From positions 1-64,000 of the forward strand of contig NBIV01000331.1 in the NCBI GenBank assembly GCA_003194525.1: a DNA stretch of 64,000 bases, in the 5' to 3' direction. The stretch is from Gracilariopsis chorda. Its lineage: Eukaryota > Rhodophyta > Florideophyceae > Gracilariales > Gracilariaceae. The translations under genes were made by a program, and so were the position numbers. How positions within the stretch are numbered: the first letter of the stretch is position 1; each line of letters starts with the position of its first letter. Shown here piece after piece: positions 17,268-28,569 of the stretch. A model generated the notes under the pieces. The model searched no databases. It saw only the letters and a program-made list of their open reading frames with translations, and was not told the origin of the DNA.

Positions 17268-17890
17268 ATGAATAAGTTCAACGCCATCTTGTAACTGAAG
17301 GTACCACTGTTGACTGCTGAGAACTATTTTATGTGGTCGAACACGCTAGAATTGGTACTGAAAGCAAAGGATTATGGTCGATTGTAAGTGAGCCTGAGAC
17401 CAAACCAAAAAATGAAGAAGAAGAAATAGCCAAGTTCGAGCATCGTAGGGAGATTGCCTTGTCCGCAATACTGCTATCTGTTCACCCTGCGTGTGCAGCT
17501 CCATAAGTCAGTATCCTCGATCGAGTAGTTATCTGAAAGAGATTGAGCTCGAGTTTTGAGAGTGTATCGCAGGCTGACTTGGATGCATTAGTCGAAATGC
17601 ATCAAGGTATGAAGTTGAGACCCGAGGAGTGCATTATACAATTTTGAAGCCGGCGTGGAGAAGTGGAGTCGAATTCAGTGGAATTGGTAAGGTCATACCT
17701 GACGACGAAAGACTGAGCATTACTGAGAGGCCTACTAGATGATTATAGCACAACAAAGAAGATAATTACAGGACTTGAAAAGTCCTATCAACAAGCACTG
17801 GCAATACTTATTCCGAGAGAGGTAGTGCTCAGACAGGATGATGGAAAGGAAGAGGAAGTCAGAGTGCATGCCATGCCGGCTAAGAAATAG
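17268..17890 (+). pseudogene. Copia B Gag, multiply disrupted
   Basis: From the ATG at 17268, the frame pieces read KVPLLTAENYFMWSNTLELV, close to Copia A gag, followed by recognisable gag segments around 17400-17800 broken by stops. At 17935-17965 a degenerate zinc knuckle reads HHCGKPGHKMDR, with the first and last Cys lost. Confidence 0.75.
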
Positions 17891-18076
17891 ACTGAGAGAC
17901 TGACTGGAAGCAGCTCATTTGTCTACAGTAGAGAAAAAAGGCACCACTGTGGGAAACCTGGCCACAAGATGGACAGATGATGGGAGAATCCGGACAGTGA
18001 GTGTTATCGAGGCAATGGCAGACACCAGAAGAAATCCGAGAAAGGGAATCCAAGACCGGAGAGATGTAACGAATAC

Positions 18077-18886
18077 ATGGCAGGACTGGTACTTTGTGCT
18101 CATGACTCAGAAGTTCAGCATATCTCGTGTCATGAGGAAGCGCAAGGAGTTGTTCCCAAGTATCAACGGGCATCTGGGGCAAGCCAAAAATGGTATTTGG
18201 ATTGCGGAGCATCGGTACACATTACAAATTCGTGTCAAAGCTTAGATGGAGAAGTCATGAAATCCAAAAGAACGAGGTTTTCTGTTGTCAGTGGTGAGAT
18301 CCTGGATGTACAAGGGATGGGAACAATTCAGTGCAAAGTGATGACAAATGGAAAGGCAATCCGGATAACCATTGGTGAAGTCCATTACATCCCTAAAATG
18401 GCTTGTAATCTGTTATTTGTAAGTGCTATCCGTCGAAAAGGGTGTGAAGTGTTATTTTCAACCGATGGAAATGGTAATGGGATTGCTACTGTAACAAAAC
18501 CAAGCATAAATATGCCAATTGTTGTGGCTTTGGAGTTGAAACATGGACTCTACGAATTGATGCTGAAGGTAGAGAACTCAGAGGGAATGGTAATACGTTG
18601 CCCAGATCATGGAGGGGTAACGAAGCTATGGCACCAACGACTGAGACAACCTGGCAAGGAACAACTGGAGAAGACACTCAACTGTGTCGAAGAAGTTTCC
18701 TTGAAGAAGGTATCTGAGATTCGGCATTGTAAACCATGTTTCCTAGGTAAATCCATAAGGGTCCTAAGCAATAGGTTACAGGTGAAATCCAGAGCCAAAG
18801 AGATGCCGGAACTGGTTCAAAGCCATGTGATGACCGCTCAAAATGCCTTCACGTTCTGGCGCGAGATATGTGACCACTGCATTTGA
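18077..18886 (+). pseudogene. Copia B protease and integrase zinc domain
   Basis: A 269-codon frame with WYLDCGASVHITNS, a Copia protease site in which DSGA has become DCGA, and YIPKMACNLLFVSAIRRKG. It then has the integrase zinc module TKLWHQRLRQPGKEQL and CKPCFLGK. In the expected place of the first catalytic Asp it reads LVQSHVMT, a loss of the Asp. Confidence 0.8.
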
Positions 18887-19506
18887 TGAAAAGAGTGCAG
18901 TATCGTCTATAGGACTGCTGAAGAAACGGGCATCATGTAATGAAGCTTTAAGGCAGACGAGAACAGAGATTGAAGTCGCATCAGGGAAACAACTGAAGGG
19001 ATTTCGATTCGACAATGCCGGAGAATACTTTTCGAAGTCATTCACGAATTGGCTCCAAGACAAAGCATTTAGGTTGTCATCAACACCACCGTATAGTCCT
19101 GAGTCAAATGGAAAAGCTGAGCGACTGAATCGGACGTTGGATGACCAAGCTAGGACAATGATGGTGACGATTCTGGGGAATTCCAGATGTGCTCAGCGTT
19201 GGGATGAAAGCGCTGAAGACAGCCTACTACTTCCGAAATAGCATGTTTGCTCACCTTTAAGGGGAAGATGTGCGTACTCCGATATAGTTATTTACTGGAA
19301 AGGCTCCCAACATCGGACACATGCGAATCTTTGGATGTGAATTCTATGTGCACATCCCTAAGGAGAAGAGATTGAAGAGTGACAAGTATGCACCCAGGGC
19401 AATAAAAGGAATACTGGTCGGTTACAGCAATGGTCGATGCCTCAGAGTCTATTTTCTCCAGCTGAGGAAAATTGAAGTGTCAAAAGACGTAACATTCAAT
19501 GCATAG
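18843..19506 (+). pseudogene. Copia B integrase core and C-terminal block
   Basis: Frame 18843-19241 carries FRFDNAGEYFSKSF (second catalytic Asp) and SPESNGKAERLNRTL (catalytic Glu). After a break, 19321-19506 carries FGCEFYVHIPKEKR and KGILVGYSNGRCLRVYF, the usual Copia C-terminal block. Confidence 0.82.
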
Positions 19507-19539
19507 AAAATACGATGGAGAGCAAAGGAAACCGACTAT

Positions 19540-20461
19540 GAATCTGCCATGAAAAAGAAGGTAAAGGACCAGTTCACCTACCACCGAATCGAAGATGAAG
19601 AAGAGTTGAACGTGATGCAAAAAACAGTAGTCAAGGATGAAGTTCTGAAAAACCAGAAATCGGTTAGGAAGATGAAGAATTCACGTATGAATCTGAATAT
19701 GTGTTACTCATAACCCTCTCAGAAGATCAACGCAAACATCCAGGACCCCGGAATACTACATCCCAAGCGCATACGTTGCCTTGACGACGCATGAGAATTG
19801 TGATCCTGAAGAAGAAGTTCCCAGCTTCTATCAGATTCCTGTGAAGAGTGAAGAAGTGGAGAAAAGGCAGGAGTCTATGAATGATGAAATAAGAAGCATG
19901 AACATGAGAGACGTTTGGAAAGTTGTAAAGCCACCGAAAAATTGCAGACCAATCGACAGTCGATGGGTTTTTCTTCAAGCAAATTGACGAGAAGGGAAAT
20001 GTGTATCGATTCCAAGCAAGACTGGTCGCTCGAGGGTTTAAGCAGTGGAAAATAATTGATTACGGCAATGTTTTTGCACCATTCACTAAGTGTAATACTC
20101 TTCAGCTATTGATCTCAAGAGTATCTACTCAAGGACTACATATAGTGCATTTTGATGTCAAGATTGCATTTCTGTAGAGAACTTGATCAGGAAATGTACA
20201 TGACCCAACCTGAGGGTTTTGTGGTTGAAGGAAAGGAGAAGTATATCCTTCACTTGAACAAAGCTATCTACGGCACAAAACAGGCATCGCAAGCATGGAG
20301 GAAGAAGCTGAAAGAAATATTAATCAACATGAAGTTCACTCAGTCTCCGTCAGAGCCAAGCTTGATCTACCGGGGCAAGGGGAGAGACTTCTTATGGTAC
20401 TTGTTGAAATGGACGATTTACTAATTGCTGGACGACAGCCAGAAGCCATGAAGGAGGTAAT
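19540..20461 (+). pseudogene. Copia B reverse transcriptase, truncated
   Basis: Contains ESMNDEIRSMNMRDVWKVV, CRPIDSRWVFL, ARLVARGFKQ, LHIVHFDVKIAFL and AIYGTKQASQAWRKKL. The YVDD box is degraded to EMDD (LVEMDDLLIAG). The frame ends at MKEV, where the Gypsy 3 LTR interrupts it. Confidence 0.82.
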
Positions 20462-20758
20462 TGTTGATCAGAACGTTGCGGGTGCATGCGGCCGTCGAGG
20501 TGCTGGCAAAAAAGTAGGCACAAGGAACTTGAGAGTTCCTCCTAGGATGCCTCCAACTCCTCAGATTTTGACGCTGGAGTCGGGTATTTATTCTGCCTCG
20601 TTCGGGCGTTTTCCCCAAAGAGGTTCCTTCCTCTTTGGGGTGCGCCACCCATGTACTTTGGGTGCCCTGTAAATTGAGTAGGCTACAATCTACTGAAAGA
20701 CGATACTGATACCTGACGCGAACCGCCATCTACGCAGCTGTGTAGGCTGCCATCAACA
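20462..20758 (-). repeat. Gypsy 3 3' LTR
   Basis: 297 bp with termini TGTTGAT and ATCAACA. It carries strong hairpins: GGAACT/AGTTCC near 20523 with a 4-nt loop, an 11-bp stem CCCCAAAGAGG/CCTCTTTGGGG at 20613-20640, and CACCCA/TGGGTG near 20645. The 5-bp flank on the left is GTAAT. The partner LTR is not in the window, so boundaries rest on the termini and the abrupt end of Copia B. Confidence 0.7.
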
Positions 20759-20786
20759 GTCCTCCATGGCCAATTGTCGAAATTGT

Positions 20787-21095
20787 TTATTTCCTATCAA
20801 TGGCAGCAATTGTGTTACGCTGTCTGCACGAGCCCGACTTCTTGGTTTCTTCCAAGTACTCCTGTAAACGTTCGGGAACGCCGTGCTTCAGTGATTCGAT
20901 ATCTACCCAATACGTTTCGTCCTTCGCGAAACCAGTCCACTTTACAAGCAGTTCTGTCTTGTTGTTTTTCCTTCGGATGTCTTCAAAATCCTCGATAACT
21001 AGTAACTCATTCTGTTGATAGGCCATGTGCTCTTTGAGCTCTTCTGTTACCTCGTAGTCCTTATTGCAAAGTAGCTTAAATCTCCTTCCATGCAT
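20787..21095 (-). pseudogene. Gypsy 3 chromodomain
   Basis: The frame reads LLVIEDFEDIRRKNNKTELL followed by VKWTGFAKDETYWVDIESLK and VPERLQEYLE. This matches a chromodomain (VKWTGF plus W in the third cage position). It lies at the end of pol, as in chromoviruses, 29 bp from the LTR. Integrase-tail sequence upstream is frameshifted relative to it. Confidence 0.8.
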
Positions 21096-21847
21096 AAATT
21101 TTTTCTCTTCTGTTAGCAGGTTTTCGACCTCAAAAATGTAGTGCTCTCGGCACTAGCTTACGGGAATAGTCCGTGCCAGCGCATACTGGTTTTTGCGCGG
21201 ATGCTCTTCTGCATAATAGCCTTGAGCACGTAGTCGCATTTCGTGAAGTCAATACTTTTGATTCTTGTGGGTCTGTTGTGGGCATCGACTGCAGATTGGC
21301 GTTTTTCTTTCTTCGATCCGCACAGATACGATGAATGTCTTCCAGCGCCTTTTGTAGCTTCTTAATTTCCATTAGAGCCTTCGCGCGACAGCAGTTGATG
21401 TCCTTGATCCCAACTACGTTCTCCTGGTTTCTAAGAACAGCGGCAAGCGGCGAGTCTTGCGGTAGTGCAGTAAACACTGTGAGCGAGCATTTTCCATTGA
21501 GTTTCCTAGGTTGCGCGCTATTCAAGGCTGACTAGATGAGTGGTAAGATGGCAGCCCAAGCAGAATCCCGTAGTTGAAATTTGGACAGTAGTGCTCAGCA
21601 TGTTCTTAGTAGCTCCCCGCAAACGACTTCGACTGACCCACTACTCCACGGACAGTACCGTAGTGTGAAATGATGGTGTGCTTTGAGCTTTTGAGCGAGT
21701 GTTTTGACGAGCTTGTTCTTGGAGTGACTGCCTTGGTCCAATATCCATGAATTTGCGACTCCAAATGCGGCAAACCAGTCTATTCAGGCTTCTGCTGTCG
21801 ATTCTGAGTCGGCTTCTTCTGCGTCTTTAAGAAAAACGTACCCTAAA
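21096..21847 (-). pseudogene. Gypsy 3 integrase, C-terminal half
   Basis: Read on the minus strand from the Copia C insertion point. WILDQGSHSKNKLVKTLAQK contains the second catalytic Asp and HHHFTLRYCPWSSGSVEVV the catalytic Glu. Then comes NSAQPRKLNGKCSLTVFTAL, the usual post-core segment. Several stops and shifts break it. CTAAA at 21843-21847 is the Copia C target duplication. Confidence 0.75.
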
Positions 21848-22092
21848 TGATGAAATGATTGCGCGAGCCTGACAGTTCTGTCGTAAGACAACATGGAATT
21901 GTGTTGTATCAGAGATTACGAAACAACTCAGTGTTTCGTAATATGTCAGGTAGTAGGTATTTGTAGCCCCTCGCGTTAGAAGTTACTGTGAGATTAACTA
22001 GTTTAGCGAGGTTTTGAGTTAATCGAATCAATATTAAGGAGGCTCTAGAATCCCGAAAGGGCAATAAAACCACGAGGAAGTCACCACCAACA
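21848..22092 (+). repeat. Copia C 5' LTR
   Basis: 245 bp, TGATGAAATG to CACCAACA. The following bases GAGTAGTAGCATCGCCC are the presumed primer-binding region, matching GTGGTAGCATCGC after the Copia D 5' LTR. Confidence 0.9.
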
Positions 22093-22173
22093 GAGTAGTA
22101 GCATCGCCCGTAACGTTGCTTCCTCTAATTCAACTGCCTCTTCTCTCCTCCCCATTGTCCGTTCAGCTATGCA

Positions 22174-22902
22174 ATGGACGAAGACGGGTTAAAGAAGCTA
22201 CCTAAATTTACCGCTCGCCACGGTGAGGACTTTACGCTGTGGACTATGCGATTTGAAGCAGTATTGGAGTTTAAGAAACTGCTTGGCATTGTAAGACGTG
22301 ACCCTGCAATAACCGCTCCAAACGGAGATATTGAGGCCATTTCCGAAGACTCTATGAAGAAGGTTTCGAAGACACGCATGCTGTTAATACAATCTTTAGG
22401 TGACAAGCCTCTTCGAACTATTTGTATCGAACGCAGAAATCCGTTCTTGATGTATATGAAGCTCAAAGAAAGATATGCAACGACAAATACGGCCAATAGA
22501 GTACAGATTCAGACGAGGCTACATAAGATGAAATACACTGAAGACAAGACGATTTCTGAGTACAGTGACGAACTTGAATCCTTGTTCGCTAGGCTTGAGG
22601 GGATGGAAAGCGCAGTGGAAGGGTCTATGCAAGTTGCCATTCTTCTTTCCAGTTTTGAAAATACCAGTGGCTGGCCTTATGGTGTTGTTGTATCTGCACT
22701 ACAGACCATGTCAGCCCAGGAACTCAACTGGGACAGAGCAACTGCGCGCTTACTTCAAGAGTACGAAAGTCTTACTGCAGAGGGTGCCCAGTCGAGGAAT
22801 GGAAGCACATCAGTCGAACCGGAAACGGCGCTGCGAGCGCGAATGAGAGGAAAATGTTTCCAATGCGGAAAGAAAGGGCATTTCAAGAGAGATTGCCCTT
22901 AA
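22174..22902 (+). CDS. Copia C Gag
   Basis: 242 codons from the ATG at 22174, about 80 bp inside the LTR. It has the gag domain (FTLWTMRFEAVLEFKKLLGI, FLMYMKLKERYATTNTANRV, YSDELESLFARLEGM, LLQEYE) and a full CCHC knuckle CFQCGKKGHFKRDC at the C-terminus. A TAA follows directly after the knuckle. In Copia D the corresponding frame continues into the protease, so the stop is either a mutation or a recoding point. Confidence 0.92.
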   Translation: MDEDGLKKLPKFTARHGEDFTLWTMRFEAVLEFKKLLGIVRRDPAITAPNGDIEAISEDSMKKVSKTRMLLIQSLGDKPLRTICIERRNPFLMYMKLKERYATTNTANRVQIQTRLHKMKYTEDKTISEYSDELESLFARLEGMESAVEGSMQVAILLSSFENTSGWPYGVVVSALQTMSAQELNWDRATARLLQEYESLTAEGAQSRNGSTSVEPETALRARMRGKCFQCGKKGHFKRDCP

Positions 22903-23175
22903 GGCAAGTCAGAAGCTGCTCCCAACAAATGGCATAGAAGAGTACACCGTGTTTTAGTTGCAAGACCTCAGTATAAGGTATTCGTTGTTGACTCGGGAGC
23001 CACTTGTCATATGATTGGGGACAAGACTCTATCCAGGAACTTCCATAGGATGCCACCTAGGACCATTGCCCTTGGCGATGGAAGGTTGGTAGAATCATGA
23101 TTATGTGGAAACCTGGGTATTTTTCTTGAAGGACAAAGGGGACAAGCTCAATCATGCTTATGTCTCAGGGATGTC
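22903..23175 (+). pseudogene. Copia C protease
   Basis: In frame after the gag stop, the sequence reads FVVDSGATCHMIGDKTLS, the aspartic protease active site. Then PRTIALGDGRLVES precedes a TGA. The protease core is visible but interrupted before the integrase frame. Confidence 0.8.
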
Positions 23176-24273
23176 TTGTTTGCTAATGATCTTGACTGCA
23201 ATCTGCTTTCATGCTCAGAAATAACTGATGATGGTTTCGAGTGCACATTTACAGATAAGCACTGTGTCATTGCAAGGCAAGAACAAAGGATTCTCGCCCC
23301 AAAGAGAGAAGGTATCTACGAACTTCGTGGCACTGTACGCCATGACAGAATGTACAAGGCATCATCCTCAGGAAACGGTGGTTTGCAGCTCTGGCATGAA
23401 CGCTTTGGCCATGTCGGGAAAGAGACAATTCGAAGAATGGCTATCGAGCGTATTGTCAGTGGTATTGATCTGAAGGAGAAGCCAGAGATGAAAGCAGCCT
23501 GTGTTCCCTGCACAGAGGGCAAGATGACAAGAATTTCACTCAGGCCCAGATCAAAGGCATCGGTAGGAATTGGTGATGTGATATACTCCGATATTTGTGG
23601 CCCGCTTCCAACACAGAGCATTGGTGGAAAGAAATACTTTGTCTCTTTCATTGACAAAAGTTCTGTCTATAAAAACGTACGGCTCTTGAAGACGAGAAAG
23701 GAACTGAAGGTCCAGTTCCGGTGCTTTCAACTCAATTTCGAGAGAAGGACAGAGAGAAAGATAAAGTTGTTGTACTCTGATAACGGGCCTGAGTACATTG
23801 GGCTACGGAAGTACCTTGCTGAAGAGGGGATAGATTGGGAAAACAGTGCCCCATATGTCCCACAGCAGATTGGTACAGCAGAGAGATTCAACAGAAGCTC
23901 AATGAACATGGTGAGAGCAATGCTTTCCCATGCAAGCCTAACACAGAGATTCTGGGGTGAGGCACTGGTAACAGAAGTGCGTCTGATGAACTGCACACCA
24001 ACTTCTACAACTGGAGATAGATCTGCACGCGAGATAATTGACGGTTGTGTACCGTACGTGGGACATCTCAGAACCTTTGGATGTGAGGTTTGGATGCATG
24101 AAACAAACGGGAGGAAACTGGATAAGAAATCCAAACGTGGGATCTTTCTTAGATCCATATCACACAGGAACTACAGAGATTACGATATACAAAGTGGTTC
24201 CATAACCTTTGCACGTCATGTGCAAATTAACGAGTCTGAATTTCCAGGAAGACGTATCTTGAGCACAGAGTGA
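23176..24273 (+). CDS. Copia C integrase
   Basis: A 365-codon frame. The zinc domain is LWHERFGHVGKETIRRM and CVPCTEGKM. The catalytic core is VIYSDICGPLPTQ, LLYSDNGPEYIGL and GTAERFNRSS (D, D, E all present). The C-terminal block is TFGCEVWMHETNGRK and YDIQSGSITFARHVQINE. It is complete for the domain, and the frame opens upstream without ATG constraint because it is part of a polyprotein. Confidence 0.92.
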   Translation: MFANDLDCNLLSCSEITDDGFECTFTDKHCVIARQEQRILAPKREGIYELRGTVRHDRMYKASSSGNGGLQLWHERFGHVGKETIRRMAIERIVSGIDLKEKPEMKAACVPCTEGKMTRISLRPRSKASVGIGDVIYSDICGPLPTQSIGGKKYFVSFIDKSSVYKNVRLLKTRKELKVQFRCFQLNFERRTERKIKLLYSDNGPEYIGLRKYLAEEGIDWENSAPYVPQQIGTAERFNRSSMNMVRAMLSHASLTQRFWGEALVTEVRLMNCTPTSTTGDRSAREIIDGCVPYVGHLRTFGCEVWMHETNGRKLDKKSKRGIFLRSISHRNYRDYDIQSGSITFARHVQINESEFPGRRILSTE

Positions 24274-24288
24274 GAATCCACAAGAGCA

Positions 24289-26213
24289 ATGCCTCCAGAC
24301 TCAACAGAAGAATCCGCAGATCGTGATGTCTCAGACTCGGAAACACTTGAAAAGAATGTCGGAAGAAGAGAGGCTGAAGTTGGGCAGTTGGAATCTGGAA
24401 CTGGACATGGATTGGAATCTGGAACTGGTGTGGAAAGTACTCAGAATTGCCACGATGGAGAAGATCCCTGTTCAGGAAATCATGGTAACGAACCTCCATA
24501 TGGGGGTGGCAGCCCATCTAGCAACAGTGGAACTGGTGAGAATGTTGATGCAGTGTCCATCTCATCGAGCATGCAAGAGTTTTTAACACACTACCCAGTC
24601 CGGAGGTACCCTACCAGGGATAGAAGTGCACCGAACCGATTCTCCGACACCCAGCACAGTGGCTTTGTCGGACGGGTGACTCTACCTAATGACATTCCAG
24701 ACTGTTTGGCAGCTGCTCTTTCATCAGAGTACAAGCAGGAATGGATGCAAGCCATCAAAGAAGAGCTGTTGACGCTGGAGAGGATGGAGACACGGGAGGT
24801 ATCCCAAGTACCGCGAGGGTGCAAAGTTATTGGCTCCCGGTTCTTTTCGCTATCAAGCGCAATGAAGATGGTTCGATTGCAAGATTCAAGGCACGCCTGG
24901 TTGCAAAGGGATGCCAGCAAGGTGCAGTTCAACAGGTATACTTTCCGGTTGTCAACTTTGAAACAGTGGGGATTGCACTGACTCTGGCAGTCAAACGTGG
25001 CTACAGCATTCAACAGCTTGATGTGAAATCTGCATTCTTGAATGGCTCGATGCAAGATAGAGATCCAGTCTATATGCGTCCCCCACAAGGCGTACAGTTT
25101 GGACTTGGAACCGGTGAAGCTCTGAAGCCTAAAAGGTCCATATACGGACTGAAGCAATCCAACTCTATATGGGACAAACTGTTGACATCAAAGCTGATTA
25201 ACCTTGGGTTCCACGCGCTAAAGTCAGACGAGTGCTTCTTTATCATGAATGTTGGAAGAAGCACAGTGTGGATAGTCGTCTATGTTGATGATATGCTACT
25301 CATGGGTAACAATGACGGTGTGATGGGGAAGGTGAAGTCGGACTTGGAAACGTCTTTTCAGATTATAACCGAAAATAAGGCTGCTAGCTTTCTTGGGGTT
25401 CACATGGAGCGAGGAGAGCAGTCTGTTTTACTACACCAGAAGGCCTTTACATCAGATATACTGCAGCGCTTCAATATGGATGAATCAAAGGCTGCTCCAA
25501 CCCCAATGTCTGCCGCTGCAAAGCCAGGTGATCTTTTGCAGGGAGAGCATATATCCTTTACTGTTCTCTACCAGGAGGCCGTAGGGGCACTGATGTACTT
25601 GGCTGGCAGGACGAGGCCGGATATCAGCTATGGTGTGAATATCCTTGCTTGTGCTCAAGCTCAGCCAACAATCAACCACTGGAGGGGAGTGAAGAGAGTT
25701 TTTCGTTACTTGAATGGGTTGCTGGACATGGGACTCACCATCTGCGCTGACGATGGAGACAATGACTCACCTCTAACTGCGTACGTTGATTTGGACTGGG
25801 CTGGTGATGATTTGGACCGGAAATCTACTTCAGGATTCTGTTTGTTTCTTCATGGCACACCCGACTTGTGGTAAACTCTGAAGCAGCGGTCCATTTCCAT
25901 GTCAAGTACCGAAGAAGAGTACATTGCACTTTCTGAATGCGTGAAAGAGGTCAAATGGGTCCGAGCAATTTTTTCTGAACTAGAAATGAATATTCAGAGT
26001 AGACCTACGACAGTAATAGAAAATAACACTGGTGTACTACACTGGATTGCAGGAGAGAGGAAAGCGAAGCACGTTGAGTTGCGATATCATTTTGCACGAA
26101 ATGCTGCGGAGCAAGGCGATATAGTTTTGAAGTACTGTCCGACATCTGAAATGATTGCAGAAGTGTTCACTAAGCCTTTGCCAGTGTACCAGCATGATCT
26201 GAAATGTCAATGA
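24289..26213 (+). pseudogene. Copia C reverse transcriptase and RNase H, three frames
   Basis: 24289-24981 holds the acidic linker and the start of RT (SSEYKQEWMQAIKEELLTLE). After a slip, 24741-25874 holds RT proper: ARLVAKGCQQG, LDVKSAFLNGSM, SIYGLKQSNSIWDKL, VVYVDDMLLMGN (YVDD intact) and RPDISYGVNILA, plus the start of RNase H, AYVDLDWAGDDLDRKSTSGF. A TAA after LW splits it from 25899-26213, which finishes RNase H with STEEEYIALSECVKEVKW, KAKHVELRYHF and AEVFTKPLP. Confidence 0.9.
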
Positions 26214-26251
26214 CTGAAGCTCAGCACTGTCACCCACGCGCAAGGAGGGGC

Positions 26252-26496
26252 TGATGAAATGATTGCGCGAGCCTGACAGTTCTGTCGTAAGACAACATGG
26301 AATTGTGTTGTGTCAGACCTTACGAAACAATTCACTCTTTCGTAGTATATCAAGTAGTAGATATTTGTAGCCCCTCGCGTTAGAAGCTACTGTGAGATTA
26401 ACTATTTTAGCGATGTTTTGAGTTAATCGAATCAATGTAAAGGAGGCTCTAGAATCCCGAAAGGGCAATAGAACCACTAGGAAGTCATCACCAACA
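26252..26496 (+). repeat. Copia C 3' LTR
   Basis: 245-bp partner of 21848-22092, preceded by the purine run AAGGAGGGG (polypurine tract) and followed by the CTAAA duplication. Confidence 0.9.
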
Positions 26497-26501
26497 CTAA
26501 A

Positions 26502-27043
26502 AGGTCGTATTTGTTGATCAGCGTGTACAATTTTTCTTTTTCTCCCTTGTTCATGTAACAGTAGTCAAAATGCAGGAGTTCGTTGGGATTGCTCTCATGA
26601 ATCGTGTGACCCAGAGGGTTCGGAACTACTTTACCGGACTCGGTGGCGATAAGGTGGAAACAAGAGCGTGTAAATTCTACGGTGTGTCTTCGGAGGTATT
26701 TCCACCAGACATGTGCGGCGACAGTGTCGAAGGTAGGTTCTGTTGCTCGATGTCCCCCTTTTCCAGTGTGAGCATCGATGAGGATCCTGAGCTGCAGATT
26801 TACGTCGTTTTCTGGTATCCCAACTTGTCCTGTCAGCATTCTTATGACGTCGCCTGTCTTTACGCAACGTTTCGGGGGCGGAGTGCGACTGGTGTGCTGT
26901 GACTTGGAAGTATTTTCCATAGAGGGCCAGTCATAGTCTTCGTTCGTTCCAGGTTTGATAGGTGCAGACATCAGTACTTGTATGCGTCCAATTGTTCTGG
27001 GTTCTACAGTTATTTTTGTCTGGACTGCCCATCTGGTAAGCAT
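26502..27043 (-). pseudogene. Gypsy 3 integrase, N-terminal half
   Basis: The minus-strand frame has RILIDAHTGKGGHRATEPTF (first part of the HHCC module), WWKYLRRHTVEFTRSCFHL, and NELLHFDYCYMNKGE (first catalytic Asp as LHFD). It stops where Copia C inserted; the other half is at 21096-21847. The sequence upstream in the frame is linker from RNase H. Confidence 0.8.
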
Positions 27044-28567
27044 ATCGGCCCAGACGTTTCTTCCTCCAGAGACGTGCTCGTTTATGTAACGAAAACCCTT
27101 CAGATTCAGAGCCCAACGAATGAGTTTGTTGGCAACTTGCCGAGCTATGCCCGGGTTGCGACCATACGGTTCCTAGGTATACACGAGGTTCGCATGATCG
27201 GTATGTATGGAAACCGTTCGTCCGATGGTGAGGTAGTCTAGTCTGCACATAGACTGCACGATCGCGAGTCCTTTCTTCTTGTGTACGCTCCACCTCTCTG
27301 AAGATCCACTGAACGCACCAGATAAAAAACACAGAGGCTCGTGTGTTTGTTCTTTGAGTGCTTTTTTCTCCTCATTCTTTGGCGACTGGGCCAAAATTCC
27401 AGCCCAGTGTAATTCTGAAGCGTTGGTTAAGAGACAGACTCTGTACTCTTCCTTGGAGAGTGAGAGCTTCGTTGTGGCAGCCAATTGGCTTTTAACCATA
27501 TCAAATGCGTGGGAGTGCTCCCCTTTCCAGTTTAGCTGCACTTTCTTGAGTGCTTTTTTGATTCGTTTCCCGGCCTTCCTACACGCTTCTTCAAGGAGCT
27601 GGTGTAAAGGTTCTACAAGACGCTTGTAGTCCGGTATGGATCCTCTCATCCAGTTTGCCGCACAAAGCAGTTGCTGTAGCTCGTCTCCCCTTTTCGGCGC
27701 TTTTATTGCCAACAAAACCCTGAAGTTTCTCGCATCGAACGGGATACCCTCGGATGAGATTAGCCTGCCGCAGAACTTCAATTTTGTTGTGAGGAAACGG
27801 GACTTTCTTGGATTCACTTTGAATCCCACTTCTGTGCACGCTTTGAGAAATGCTGCAGTGTCCGCTTACAGCTGATTTTCGTTCTCAGCGTGGATAGGGA
27901 AGTCGTCGAGCCATTGCAGCATGCGCTGTACCCTGCCCTCGAATTTTTCCCGTGTCACAGATTGAAAGTGGTTTTTAGAGTCCGTACCTTCCTGGAGTGT
28001 TCTGGTCAGAGAGTAGATTCCCAGTGGTGTCTGAATAGAGATAATCTTCTGAGATATCTTACCCGATGGTATTTGCCAGTATCCGTGCGTGAAGTCGATG
28101 TTGACAAATCAGTTGCTTCCTCCACAGTCCTGCAAAATTGATTCCAGATGCGGCACTGCGGACTGAAATAGTAGAGTTCGTGCGTTTGTTCCGTGCAAGT
28201 CGATAGTAAAACAAAGTGTGTCGGTACCAGGTTTCGGAACTGCCAGGCGGGGCACGCCCATCTTGCCTGGTCGTTCTTCTACAACGCACCTATTTTCTCT
28301 AGCTGTTGAATGGTGTGATTGATAAAACTCTGTGTGCGGGAGAATACCGGCGCTGAGGCGTACAGTATGGCTTAGCGTTTGGCGCGAGCTTGACGGAGAG
28401 GGGGCGCACCTTGGCTGGGGGTTATGATCGCAACTTGATACCAAAACAGCTGCATTTCTCTTCCAAAAGAGCGCGCAACTTCTCCAATCCTGTGGAAGAC
28501 ATACCATTCTCCTTGGCGTCGTCTGCTGCAGACCTGATTGCTTCATAGATTTCTTCAACGGTGTCAA
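27044..28567 (-). pseudogene. Gypsy 3 reverse transcriptase and RNase H
   Basis: 28109-28567 carries the RT N-terminus (CVVEERPGKMGVPRLAVPKP, CFTIDLHGTNART). Around 27880-27930 the active site reads MLQWLDDFPIHAE, the WLDD variant of YxDD, followed by a TAA. 27173-27829 carries VGFKVNPRKS, KFCGRLISSEGIPFD and FLSGAFSGSSERW, with RNase H motifs VCLLTNASELHWAG (first catalytic Asp replaced by Asn), KKGLAIVQSMCRL and IHTDHANLVYT. Stops and slips break the polyprotein at several points. Confidence 0.8.
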
Positions 28568-28569
28568 TT

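Larger units (their letters stand above)
17259..20461 (+). mobile_element. Copia B body, decayed Ty1/Copia element
   Basis: A plus-strand Copia remnant whose leader is at about 600-967 and which was split by Copia A. Gag, protease, integrase and RT homology runs in order but with many stops and frameshifts. It is more decayed than any other Copia here. It stops inside RT at 20461, where the Gypsy 3 LTR begins. The RNase H part and 3' LTR are not in the window, as expected if they lie beyond the truncated right end of Gypsy 3. Confidence 0.85.
21848..26496 (+). mobile_element. Copia C, complete but degenerate Ty1/Copia retrotransposon
   Basis: 4649 bp with 245-bp LTRs (about 15 differences by eye) starting TGATGAAATG and ending CACCAACA, flanked by CTAAA on both sides (21843-21847, 26497-26501). 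Gag, protease, integrase, RT and RNase H run in order on the plus strand. Only a few in-frame stops and slips interrupt them. It belongs to the same family as Copia D: similar LTR starts (TGATG), the same leader string AGCATCGC, and closely related proteins. Confidence 0.93.
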
